The translations under genes were made by a program, and so were the position numbers. A stretch of 61,503 nucleotides of DNA from an uncultured Muribaculaceae bacterium (GTDB lineage: Bacteria; Bacteroidota; Bacteroidia; Bacteroidales; Muribaculaceae): positions 1 to 61,503 of the forward strand of contig CAJTXL010000020.1 of the NCBI GenBank assembly GCA_910583525.1, written 5' to 3'. Below are positions 26,533 through 34,900 of the stretch, one piece after another. The notes under the pieces were generated by a model. That model searched no databases, was not told where the DNA came from, and worked only from the letters and a program-made list of their open reading frames with translations. Position 1 is the first letter of the stretch. Every line of letters starts with the position of its first letter.

Positions 26533-26606
26533 CGGGGTGTAGCTCAGTTGGTTAGAGTACGCGTCTGGGGGGCGTGAGGTCGCTAGTTCGAGTCTAGTCA
26601 CCCCGA
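26533..26606 (+). tRNA. tRNA-Pro (anticodon GGG)
   Basis: A full cloverleaf can be drawn. The acceptor stem is CGGGGTG/CACCCCG with discriminator A. The D arm is GCTC..GAGT, the anticodon stem CGCGT..GCGTG holds the loop CTGGGGG (anticodon GGG), and the T arm is GCTAG-TTCGAGT-CTAGT. CCA is not encoded. A consensus promoter precedes it and a terminator follows. The accessory region with repeats and an insertion sequence starts just downstream. Confidence 0.95.
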
Positions 26607-26618
26607 CAAAACAAAAGC

Positions 26619-26655
26619 AAAAACCTTGCAGCCCCAATAGGTTGCAAGGTTTTTC
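26619..26655 (+). terminator. Terminator after tRNA-Pro
   Basis: Arms AAAAACCTTGCA and TGCAAGGTTTTT with a 12-base loop. The flanking A and T runs mean it may work in both directions. Confidence 0.85.
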
Positions 26656-26698
26656 CAATTTTAGCCGGAACACAAACGGAACAGCGCCGAAAAACCGG

Positions 26699-26886
26699 AA
26701 TATTGGGCACAAGCCGAAATGTCGGTGCATGAGATATAAATTTATCAAAACCTCGTTAGAGGTGTCATTGCCACAGAGTGGCACAATAACAATAGACCAT
26801 GGCAAGCACGCCTTTAGGTGTGCGCGGCCATGGGTAGACAAATGCTCTCGACACAGCACCCTGTCGGGTATTAGTGGTCGGAAGAC
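26699..26886 (-). repeat. Multi-hairpin intergenic repeat, copy C (inverted)
   Basis: Read on the minus strand it starts GTCTTCCGACCACTAATACC and ends at CCAATATT, the same landmarks as copy B. Hairpins lie at 26797-26833 (CCATGGC arms), 26770-26782 (GCCAC-TCT-GTGGC) and 26750-26763 (ACCTC/GAGGT). Their stem sequences differ from copies A and B on both arms, so pairing is kept. Confidence 0.75.
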
Positions 26887-26991
26887 ATTATAACAGTTGT
26901 TTTTTAACAATTAGCGAGCAGTTCGATTTGGAAAAAGCCGCATAGAGAGGCTAAAATAGTGAAATTTTGTTTTAGGAATGCCAATTTTCAA

Positions 26992-27048
26992 GTCTTCCGA
27001 CCACTAAAACCTGTCGGGGTGCGATAATCCCGGTTCTACGCCCCTATC
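26992..27048 (+). repeat. Multi-hairpin repeat, copy B, left part
   Basis: It begins GTCTTCCGACCACTAAAACC and runs through a GCGATAATCCCG segment that matches copy A at 107-118. It is cut off by the insertion sequence at 27049, where copy A shows a small CCC-TAT-GGGG hairpin. Confidence 0.75.
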
Positions 27049-27171
27049 GAGGGTGTTGCAGAACTGGCATGATTTAAAGCCCTGAGGATTGCCTATTCCG
27101 AAGAAGAATTGGTTTTGCCGAATTTCAGTTGAGTTTTCGATTCTCATGGGGTTAAAAATCTGTCGAAAGAG

Positions 27172-27201
27172 CAAAAATCGGCCTGTTCAGGCCGATTTTT
27201 G
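27172..27201 (-). terminator. Terminator at the end of the transposase gene
   Basis: CAAAAATCGGCC and GGCCGATTTTTG form a 12-bp stem. The transposase stop codon (27187-27189) lies in the loop. Confidence 0.75.
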
Positions 27202-28722
27202 TATGTTTCTATGCAGTTTCAGTATGTTAAGGGCCATTAAGACGAAGCCGAGGTCCATCAAGACCTTGGCCTTTCCGAAGTGACGGAACCGGGTGTATCC
27301 GTGGTTGTGCTTGAGCTGGCCGAATACAGGTTCGGGTTCGAGGGCGCGTCGCTTGAGCTTTACCCGGTTATGCGGCAGGTCAAGACGGGCTTTTGCTTTC
27401 CGTTCCTCCCTGAAGTTCCCGAGTTTACGGTGTATCTCTCCATGCCTGCTCTTTGTAAGCGGACACTTTTCCCCGAACGGGCATCCGCCGCAGCTGTCGC
27501 AGGTCATCACGGTCGTGTCGCTGCGGAATCCGCTTTTTGCATACGCCTCATATGTGCGTGTCACCCTCATCGCATGCCCGGCCGGGCATATCAGGGTGCC
27601 CTCATCCCCGGAGAGTCTGAATGCCGGCCTGCCGCATAGCCCCCCTTTTGCAGTACGGCGCGCAGACTCCGCGTCATAGCCGGGATACTTGACCACCGCC
27701 TCGATCTGCCTCTGCTCCAGGCCGGAATACACTTCCTCGCAGCCGTATCCTGCATCCTCGACAACGGCTGCCGGCCTGACCCCGTTTTCCGCCACGCATG
27801 AATCCACGAACTCCAGGGCTGTCGACTTGTCTTCGGCGGAATCGTATGCCCCGTAGTTGGTGACATACTGGTTCTGTGTCGCAATCTGGACATTGTAGTT
27901 CGGGGTCGCCGTGCCTCCGTACCCGTCCTCCTTGGCGTGCATTATGCCGCAGTCGGGGTCGGCCGGTGCGACACCGCATCTTCCGCCGCATTGCGCCAGT
28001 GTACGGTCGTGCGCCTCTTTGCGGTCACACGCCTTGCGGATGGCGGCTATCTTGCCCCTGACCTTCCCGACGCCCCCTTCCGCCGCCTTTGCCTCGATGC
28101 GGCCGGCTATCTCCCGGGCCTCTTCCTTGGTGTATGTCACATGACCGCCCCTGTCGTCATCGGGGCTGTCTCCGTCCTCGACCTGTTCGAGAAGCGCCCT
28201 GACGCCTTCCTGTATGTCGGCATCGGCCGACGCCGCGAACCTCTCGGCGCTGCTGCGCCATTTTATGCGGCGGCGGGACGCCCGGGAACGTATCGTCGTG
28301 CCGTCTATATACAGGTCTTTGGTCAGTTCAACCTCGCCGCGTTCCACCAGTATCATCACCAGCCGGCTGAATATGGTCTTGATGTGGGGCATGCACCGTG
28401 TCTTGAACCGGCTTATGGTCGTATGGTCGGGAAACTGGTATGATGAAAGCCAGATAAGATGCGCATCGCGCAGCATCGCCCCTTCAAGTCCCCGGGTCGA
28501 GAATATGTTGTTCATATATCCGAACAGCACCGCCTTCAGCAGCATGGCCGGATGATAGGCCGGCTGTCCGTCCGATGCTTTGGAATAGCTGTCGTGAATC
28601 TCGGTCAGGTCCATGTTGTCGACAATGTCGGATATCAGCCTTGCCGGAGAGTCAGCCGGAATAAAATCCCCCAAATTGGGCGGAAAAAGCAGATTATCGT
28701 TGGATATGTAAGCCTTATACAT
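27187..28722 (-). CDS. IS1182-family transposase
   Basis: This is a 511-residue DDE transposase. The N-terminal DUF772-type domain reads LLKAVLFGYMNNIFSTRGLE and YQFPDHTTISRF. The catalytic domain has LTKDLYIDGTTIRSRASR (first aspartate), VVEDAGYGCEEV (second aspartate) and the C-terminal RALEPEPVFGQLKHNHGYTRF with the catalytic glutamate. A cysteine cluster (CDSCGGCPFGEKC) typical of IS1182 proteins is present. The reading frame is intact and the ends are intact, so the element may be active. It catalyses transposition of the element at 27049-28848. Confidence 0.93.
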   Translation of the reverse strand: MYKAYISNDNLLFPPNLGDFIPADSPARLISDIVDNMDLTEIHDSYSKASDGQPAYHPAMLLKAVLFGYMNNIFSTRGLEGAMLRDAHLIWLSSYQFPDHTTISRFKTRCMPHIKTIFSRLVMILVERGEVELTKDLYIDGTTIRSRASRRRIKWRSSAERFAASADADIQEGVRALLEQVEDGDSPDDDRGGHVTYTKEEAREIAGRIEAKAAEGGVGKVRGKIAAIRKACDRKEAHDRTLAQCGGRCGVAPADPDCGIMHAKEDGYGGTATPNYNVQIATQNQYVTNYGAYDSAEDKSTALEFVDSCVAENGVRPAAVVEDAGYGCEEVYSGLEQRQIEAVVKYPGYDAESARRTAKGGLCGRPAFRLSGDEGTLICPAGHAMRVTRTYEAYAKSGFRSDTTVMTCDSCGGCPFGEKCPLTKSRHGEIHRKLGNFREERKAKARLDLPHNRVKLKRRALEPEPVFGQLKHNHGYTRFRHFGKAKVLMDLGFVLMALNILKLHRNIQKSA

Positions 28723-28848
28723 TAACTTTGCGGCATAATTATTTGTACACCATAAAGTTACAAAATTTTATGGACATATGAAAGCCTCAGCTTGGGAAAG
28801 TTGAGGCTTTTGCTTAATTTTTTTCAGAGTGGGTTCTGCAACACCCTC

Positions 28849-29028
28849 TTTTGGCAGATGGAGACTTACCCGGGCTGCGCGCCACCGATGGGGCGCTTAC
28901 CCGGGTCTATTGCTGTCTACGCCACTCTGTGGCGTTTGCCCCAACCGGGGCAATGCTTATGCCGGTATAATCGGATGGCAGCGACACCGACTTGCTTATG
29001 CACCGTAATTTCGGATTGAGCCAATATT
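28849..29028 (+). repeat. Multi-hairpin repeat, copy B, right part
   Basis: It continues copy B after the insertion sequence: hairpins at 28869-28905 (CCCGGG arms), 28921-28933 (GCCAC-TCT-GTGGC) and 28936-28953 (TTGCCCC/GGGGCAA). It then runs through ATGCACCG..ATTTCGG..CCAATATT, the tail shared with copy C. Confidence 0.75.
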
Positions 29029-29073
29029 GGGTAGATGTTTATTTGCTTTTCAAAAAATTATGATTGAAAATTC

Positions 29074-29102
29074 ATAGGATATAAATTTATATCCTATATT
29101 TG
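29074..29102 (+). promoter_or_regulatory. 24-bp palindromic operator overlapping a -7 element
   Basis: Bases 29074-29097 form a perfect 24-bp palindrome (half-site ATAGGATATAAA). Its last three bases are the start of the -7 element TATATTTG (29095-29102). A dimeric HTH protein bound here would block the promoter; the DUF2442-HTH protein two genes on is the obvious candidate. Confidence 0.7.
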
Positions 29103-29128
29103 CAGTGTAAAACAAAACGAACAACGAC

Positions 29129-29365
29129 ATGCCAACTATTTTAGACTTATTCTGACTTCTCTTCTTAATCCACACACGAGAACATCTGCCACCTCATGTT
29201 CATGTTCGCAGTCAGGACGGAGAGGCAAAATTCAAAGTAACGAAGAATGATGTGACGCTGATTGAGAACAAAGGAATGAAACCCAAAGACCTCAAACTCG
29301 CAGAATCAATCCTCGAAGCGAACAAAGCATATGTAGTTGAACAATGGGTAAAGATTCACGGTTAA
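29129..29365 (+). pseudogene. DUF4160 protein gene with in-frame stop
   Basis: ATG starts MPTILDLF, then TGA at 29153-29155. The same frame continues LLFLIHTREHLPPHVHV and on to the end at TAA. The segments around the stop match the DUF4160 pattern MPTI..LFG..FFF.S.EH.PPHVHV, with the stop at the position of a conserved glycine (GGA to TGA is one base). The rest (DGEAKFKV, DLKLAESILEANKAYVVEQW) is intact at a total of 78 codons. DUF4160 genes often sit beside DUF2442 genes. The stop suggests a recently dead gene or a sequence error; no later ATG restores the N-terminus. Confidence 0.75.
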
Positions 29366-29400
29366 TAACCGTAGGGCTTTACCCCTCAATACAACAAGCT

Positions 29401-29808
29401 ATGGAAATAAAGAAGATTTGGTTTGAAGATGGCCGATTATTCGGCCTTACCGATGACGGTCGCACACTGTGGCAGTCTCTGCTCTATTACCGTAGATTAC
29501 AGGAGGCCACGGAAGAGCAACGGAACAATTATACTATCGGGGCTTTTGGTATCCGCTGGCCGGATATAGACGAGGATATTTCCTTTGAAAGTTTTGAATA
29601 TGAAAACCCGGAACCTACCGGCATATCCAAGCTCTTATTGTCTCTCCCCGAATTAAATTTGTCAGTCCTCGCACGTAGGCTTGGCATACAGCAAAGCCTT
29701 ATGGCAGCATACAAAAGCGGCACAAAAAAGCCCTCACAGGAACGTGAGCAGATTATTATTGATGAAATACACAAAATAGGTTCTGCCCTACAATCAGTTT
29801 CCATCTAA
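29401..29808 (+). CDS. DUF2442 protein with C-terminal helix-turn-helix
   Basis: The product is 135 residues when started at MEIKKIWFEDGRLFGLTDDG, the usual start of DUF2442 proteins; an earlier in-frame ATG at 29344 overlaps the DUF4160 gene. The N-terminal half is the DUF2442 domain (RRLQEATEEQRNNYTIGAFG, IRWPDIDEDISFE). The C-terminal part (LNLSVLARRLGIQQSLMAAYKSGTKKPS) is an XRE-like helix-turn-helix. The DUF4160-DUF2442 arrangement plus a palindrome at the promoter resembles an autoregulated toxin-antitoxin module, which is inference. The stop overlaps the start of the next gene (TAATG). It is more AT-rich than neighbours, suggesting acquisition. Confidence 0.82.
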   Translation: MEIKKIWFEDGRLFGLTDDGRTLWQSLLYYRRLQEATEEQRNNYTIGAFGIRWPDIDEDISFESFEYENPEPTGISKLLLSLPELNLSVLARRLGIQQSLMAAYKSGTKKPSQEREQIIIDEIHKIGSALQSVSI

Positions 29809-30773
29809 TGAACGTAATGCCCGACATAAACGACTTTTGGAAACCTGACATCCTTGGCAACGGCTTCGAAATGCATACGGCAAAACATCCCGCCGATTAC
29901 TCAGGACCCGTATGCAGCACCGTCGTAAGGCTTCTGTCTGCCAATGCAAGCACACGCAGCGTGCTATATATCCATGGCTTCAGCGACTATTTCTTCCAAA
30001 AAGAAATGGCACACAAATTTACAGAGCACGGCTACAATTTCTATGCCGTAGACCTACGTAAATACGGACGCTCGCACATGCCCTGGCAAAAATTTTTTCA
30101 AGTAAAGTCCTTGTCGGAGTATTTCCCGGACATTGACAACGCGGTCGAGACCATCAAGGCCGACGGCAGCACGGAAATCATACTGCTCGGACACTCGACA
30201 GGCGGCCTGACGGCTTCGCTATATATGCAAGCCAAACCCGAAAAGTGCATTAAAGCGCTCATACTCAACAGTCCATTCCTTGCATGGAATTTGCCATGGC
30301 CGTTGGTGAAAATCGGCATACCCGTCATCTGCGCACTTTCAAAGGTATTTCCCGGCTTAAAACTGAGAGCCGACAAGACAGACAACTACGCATCAGGCAT
30401 CGCCAGGCACCTGGGTGGCGAATGGGACTACCGCACCGACTTCAAACCCGACGTGCTTCCGCCGGTCGATGCGACTTGGATACGTGCAATAAGCCAAGGC
30501 CAACGAAAAGCCGCCGAAGGAAACATAAAAGTACCGATACTTCTGCTGCACTCCGACAAATCGGCTCACGCAGGCGATGCAAGAGAAGCATTCAAAAAGT
30601 CCGACGGGGTGCTCGACGTCGACAAAATTTCTGCCGCCGGACAAAAGCTGGGTCCCGACGTGACAGACATCACCATACCCGACGGCCTCCACGACCTCGT
30701 GCTGTCGCGGCGCGACGTACGCGACAAAGTCTACTCCACTATTTTCGCATGGCTGACGGCGTCAGGCCTGTAA
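29808..30773 (+). CDS. Alpha/beta hydrolase, serine aminopeptidase/lysophospholipase-like
   Basis: The 321-residue cytoplasmic protein has no signal peptide. The S33/Hydrolase_4 signatures include VLYIHGFSDYFFQKEMAHKF (oxyanion HG), VDLRKYGRS, the nucleophile elbow LLGHSTGGLTASLY, a probable catalytic aspartate in LLLHSDKSAHAGD, and a histidine in PDGLHDLVLSRRD. Such enzymes hydrolyse monoacylglycerols, lysophospholipids or small esters. The ATG overlaps the DUF2442 stop, so it is probably translated from the same mRNA. Its 3' end overlaps the convergent maturase gene by 12 bases. Confidence 0.87.
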   Translation: MNVMPDINDFWKPDILGNGFEMHTAKHPADYSGPVCSTVVRLLSANASTRSVLYIHGFSDYFFQKEMAHKFTEHGYNFYAVDLRKYGRSHMPWQKFFQVKSLSEYFPDIDNAVETIKADGSTEIILLGHSTGGLTASLYMQAKPEKCIKALILNSPFLAWNLPWPLVKIGIPVICALSKVFPGLKLRADKTDNYASGIARHLGGEWDYRTDFKPDVLPPVDATWIRAISQGQRKAAEGNIKVPILLLHSDKSAHAGDAREAFKKSDGVLDVDKISAAGQKLGPDVTDITIPDGLHDLVLSRRDVRDKVYSTIFAWLTASGL

Positions 30774-31991
30774 CGGGCGGATATCGGCCAACATCACGTT
30801 TGCCGGAGCACGGCCGGCACGCAGTTCCGACGCCATAAAATCGAAATACGGGGCGGCATGGGCAAAGAAACGCCTGTATCCCTCGCACAGATAATTCAAC
30901 CCCGGCTCACCCGACGCCGTAGTCGAGAACCTGTTTTTCGGACATTCGCCGTTGCATATGTCGAGCCATCTGCATTCGAGGCACTGACGCGGCAACGACG
31001 AACGTTTGGCCTGCCCGAAACGCCGTTGACGCTCCGAGTCCATCATCTCGACCACAGTCGACGTGTGGATGTTCCCCAACAGATATTCAGGAAACACGAA
31101 ATGGTCGCAGCAGTAAACGTCACCGTTATGCTCCACCACTCCGGCATGGCCGCACGTACGCGCCATCGTGCACAGACCCGGCGCCTCGCCCACCCACAAG
31201 GCCAAGGTAGCATCGAAAATCTGCACGAAAACCTTGCCGACATCGGCCTTGACCCAACGGTCAAACACGCGGCACAGAAATTCGCCCCACTGCTGCGGAC
31301 TGACAGAAAAATCAGTCACGGCACTACCTTTGTCACTGCCTGAAGCAAGACCTCCGCCGGGCAACATACGCTCGACTATAGGCGTGAATTGCAGATATTG
31401 GCAACCGATTGACTTGAAGAAATCATAGAACTCTTCAGGATAATCGGCATTATAGTCATTCACCACCGCCATGGCATTCCACTCCACCCCATGTTTTTTC
31501 AGCAGATTGACACCGCGCATGACTCTCTGGAACGACGGGCGTCTGTCTCGGCCGCGACGGTATTCGTCATGGAACTCCTCAGGCCCGTCAAGCGAAATAC
31601 CTACAAGCCAACCGTTGTCACGAAGGAAGCGGCACCACTCGTCGGTAAGCAGAGTGCCGTTGGTCTGAAGACTGTTGTCGATACGGCGTCCGGCGGCATA
31701 ACGCTTTTGCAGCTCCATGGCGCGGCGGTAAAAATCGAGAGGACGCAACAGCGCCTCGCCTCCGTGCCACGTAAACTGCACCGCAGGCATGCTCTGAGCC
31801 TCGATATACGAGCGAATAAACCGCTCAAGAGTCGCATCGCTCATATATTTCCTATCTTGCGACGGGTACAGCCCCGATTTCTCAAGATAATAGCAATATT
31901 CGCAGGCAAGGTTGCAGGCCGGGCCGGCAGGCTTTGCCATAAGATATAACGGCGCGGCAAACGGAGCCGCAATAAAAGGCTTGTCAGGCAT
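30762..31991 (-). CDS. Anaerobic sulfatase-maturating enzyme (radical SAM)
   Basis: It oxidises the active-site serine or cysteine of sulfatases to formylglycine in the cytoplasm without oxygen. The 409 residues include the radical SAM cluster CNLACEYC (Cys26, Cys30, Cys33), the FTWHGGEALLRP motif and a C-terminal SPASM-type cysteine region (CGHAGVV..GDVYCCDHF and CLECRWLDICNGECPKNRF). All are hallmarks of the anSME family. Its start overlaps the end of the regulator gene by eight bases, placing it in the sialidase-regulator operon. The serine-type sulfatase at 47114 is the likely client. Confidence 0.93.
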   Translation of the reverse strand: MPDKPFIAAPFAAPLYLMAKPAGPACNLACEYCYYLEKSGLYPSQDRKYMSDATLERFIRSYIEAQSMPAVQFTWHGGEALLRPLDFYRRAMELQKRYAAGRRIDNSLQTNGTLLTDEWCRFLRDNGWLVGISLDGPEEFHDEYRRGRDRRPSFQRVMRGVNLLKKHGVEWNAMAVVNDYNADYPEEFYDFFKSIGCQYLQFTPIVERMLPGGGLASGSDKGSAVTDFSVSPQQWGEFLCRVFDRWVKADVGKVFVQIFDATLALWVGEAPGLCTMARTCGHAGVVEHNGDVYCCDHFVFPEYLLGNIHTSTVVEMMDSERQRRFGQAKRSSLPRQCLECRWLDICNGECPKNRFSTTASGEPGLNYLCEGYRRFFAHAAPYFDFMASELRAGRAPANVMLADIRPLQA

Positions 31992-34900
31992 TTGTCAATG
32001 TATTACGGAACGCCGACGGAGACATCCCCGTGCGGTCTTTGAAAAAAGTGCTGAAATAGCGTTGCGAACCGAAGCCGAGCATCTCCGATATTTCGCCTAC
32101 TGACAGAGAGAAATCGGCAAGAAGTTCCTTGGCTCGGGCAAGACGTTTGTCGGCAATATATGCGCCGATAGACATCCCTGCGATTTCTTTAAACTTGGAA
32201 TAAAGGGCCGAACGGCTAAGCGCCATACTTTCCACAATGATGTCGACACCGAATTCCGGGTCCGACAGATTATCGGCAATTATCTTGTCGATTTTGATTA
32301 TAAACGACTCTTCGGCATTGCGCAATGAACGACGCGACATATCACCGCCGCCGGAACGTTCGGCATAGCGCTCACGCATCACCGACCGGTTATGCAGCAG
32401 ATTGCGGCAACGAGCCATCAGCACGGCAACATCGAACGGCTTTGTAAGATACGAATCTGCTCCGGCCCCGTAGCCCTGCTCCAACGCATTGCCCTCTTTA
32501 ATCGAAGTAAGCAGTATTACAGGTATATGCGATGTATCGGACGACGATTTTATGTCGCGGCACAGCTCAAGGCCGCTTTTCTGCGGCAACATGACCGAAC
32601 TTATCACGATATCCGGTTGATTTTGATGTATCAGCAACAACGCATCCTTTCCGTTGAACGCATGCAGAACCCGGCCGAAATACGGTGCGAGCTGCGAAGC
32701 TATAAATATGCAAAGGTCATTGTCCTCTTCCACCACGACCGCCGTAAGTCCTGAGGTATCGATATCCGCCACTACGGGGCACGGCGCCGGTGGTGCGACC
32801 TCGTTACGCCGGCGCCTCTTAAGATAAGCCTCCGCCGCAGCCCCTTCGGCAACAGGGAAGTCGAACCATACCGTAAGACCGGGGCCGTCAGTATTATTGT
32901 CGGCGCCTATATGTCCGCCATGGCTTTCTATTATGTTCTTTACATAGGCAAAGCCGAGGCTGTTGCCGAAGTTGGAATTGTCGTCGTTGAAATATCTTGA
33001 GAAAAGGCCGGCGAGAGTCTCTTCGTCGAGCGGCTCTCCAGTATCCGAAATAGAAACTCGCACAAAACTACCGTCAAGGAATGCCCTGACCGCTATCGCG
33101 CTGTGTTCCGACGAACGCTGCACAGCATTCCGCAACAATGTGTCGATTACCGTAGCCAAGCGGGCGCGGTCGTAGACGGCAGGAAACATTTCCTGAGCCG
33201 GCAGATAGCTTATGACAATGTTTTTAGCATCAGCCTTGCGTTTATATACGGCGATGACATCTTCTACAGAACGGCTTATATCATGTGTTGACAATGGCGG
33301 TGACGCCGGCGACGCGCCCACATTATGCAGTTCGAGCACCATATCTATGGTATCGCGCATACGCTTGGTGTTTCGGTAGATGTTTTCGAGCTGCGGAAGC
33401 AGCTCGTCCTTGCCCATGCCCTCACGTAGACGTTCGAGCAGTAGTTTCACCGGGGCATATATAAGCGTAAGAGGCGTACGGAGGGCATAGTTGGCGTTCA
33501 CCAGAAACGCCACTTCCTTTTCAAGCGCATTGCTGTGCAACGCCTCAATCTTTGCTTCCTCAAGTGACCGACGACGACGGGCGCGCCTATATTCCCACCA
33601 TATATACGAACCGGCGACAAGAACAATCAAAAGCGCAATCGCCTCCCACGACTGCCACCACGGGGCAAGCATGGCAAGCGTGGCAAGCTTGTGCGGACGG
33701 GTCCATGTGCCGTCAGGGCGGATACTCGAAGCATATATATCGTAATCTTTGCCTGCATCAAGAAAATTAAGGTCCATATTGCGGCTGAATGTCTCAACTA
33801 TATGTTCATCTCTTCCGCTACGTATATGGTAGCGGAAGTACAGACCGCGCATCGAACGGCTCCCGTTGTCTATCAATGAAATACTTATCGAAGAACATCC
33901 GGGGGCAACCTCAAGACGTCCGTTTTCAAGCCTGCCGTAGGCCGAAAGCCCGTCAATCTTTATATCCGCAACATTAAGGGCCGGGTCTTCATATGAGGCA
34001 AGGACACCCTCTACATCGTCGCAATCTATGCGCAGCAACCCGTTGGCGCCTCCGAGATAGAGCCGGTTACCGCATACGGCAACCGCATTAGGAAGATATT
34101 CGTTGGGCGTCACACCGTCAGACAACGAAAAACCGGTCACATTGCCTGCTTCCGGCATTTTCATATATACCGTACGGCTCGACCCGGCCCACAGACGGCC
34201 GCGACTGTCAATCGACATTGTCGTGATACGCTCCTGACTTATGTCTTGGAGCGCACTGAAAACCCCGGTTTCAAAAGTGGCAGACACGACACCGGCCTCC
34301 GTTCCGACATAAACCGTCCCGACGCCATCGAACGCGGCACAATAGGCATGCACATCCGAAGGCAGTTTCAGCAACACGGTGTGCCCCCCGGTCACGGGGT
34401 TGTACTCCGTAATCGATTTCTCATCAAGGCACAGCAGACGTCCGTCCTTGTTATAGAAAGGCCACAGAACACCTCCACCCTCAGGATAATCACGGCTTCT
34501 TTCTGCCGGCACCACCGTGTCTTCAGATGGGCTGTACACATAGATGGCATCGGCAATAACGGCAATCCTGCCGTCTGACAGCCGACGCAGACGCATGGGC
34601 ATCGCCCTGTTGAGACTGCCTTCATATACTTTTCTTAATGCCTCGGGAGCCGCAGACAATCGGCCTGAAACTTTGTCAAGTATAAAAAATCCTCGGTCGA
34701 ATGTCACTATCAACAGCCGTTGCCTGTCCAACGACTCCAAATCGGTGATTTTAAGCCTTGCCGTCGATAAAATCTGTTCAAACGAATCAGTTCCGGCCCT
34801 GTTGCGGAATACTCCGTTGCCGTCGTCGCCAAGCCAAAGAGTACCATCGTCGTCATGGCACAGCGATGTCACGGCATTCCAGCGGTTGTTTCCCCAGCCA

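Larger units (their letters stand above)
27049..28848 (-). mobile_element. IS1182-family insertion sequence, complete
   Basis: The 1800-base element is bounded by perfect 16-bp terminal inverted repeats GAGGGTGTTGCAGAAC (27049-27064; inverted at 28833-28848) and encodes one full-length transposase. No clear target duplication is visible. It interrupts copy B of the multi-hairpin repeat. Confidence 0.9.

Noticed and set aside
26506..26910. Minus-strand frame of 134 codons over tRNA-Pro
   Set aside because: It is antisense to a complete tRNA gene and repeat copy C. The stretch GVTRLELATSRPP is the well-known false translation opposite tRNA genes.
29153..29155. Recoding of TGA as glycine in the DUF4160 gene
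   Set aside because: TGA is used as a normal stop by other genes here, such as fba and gdhA, so a genome-wide change of code is excluded.
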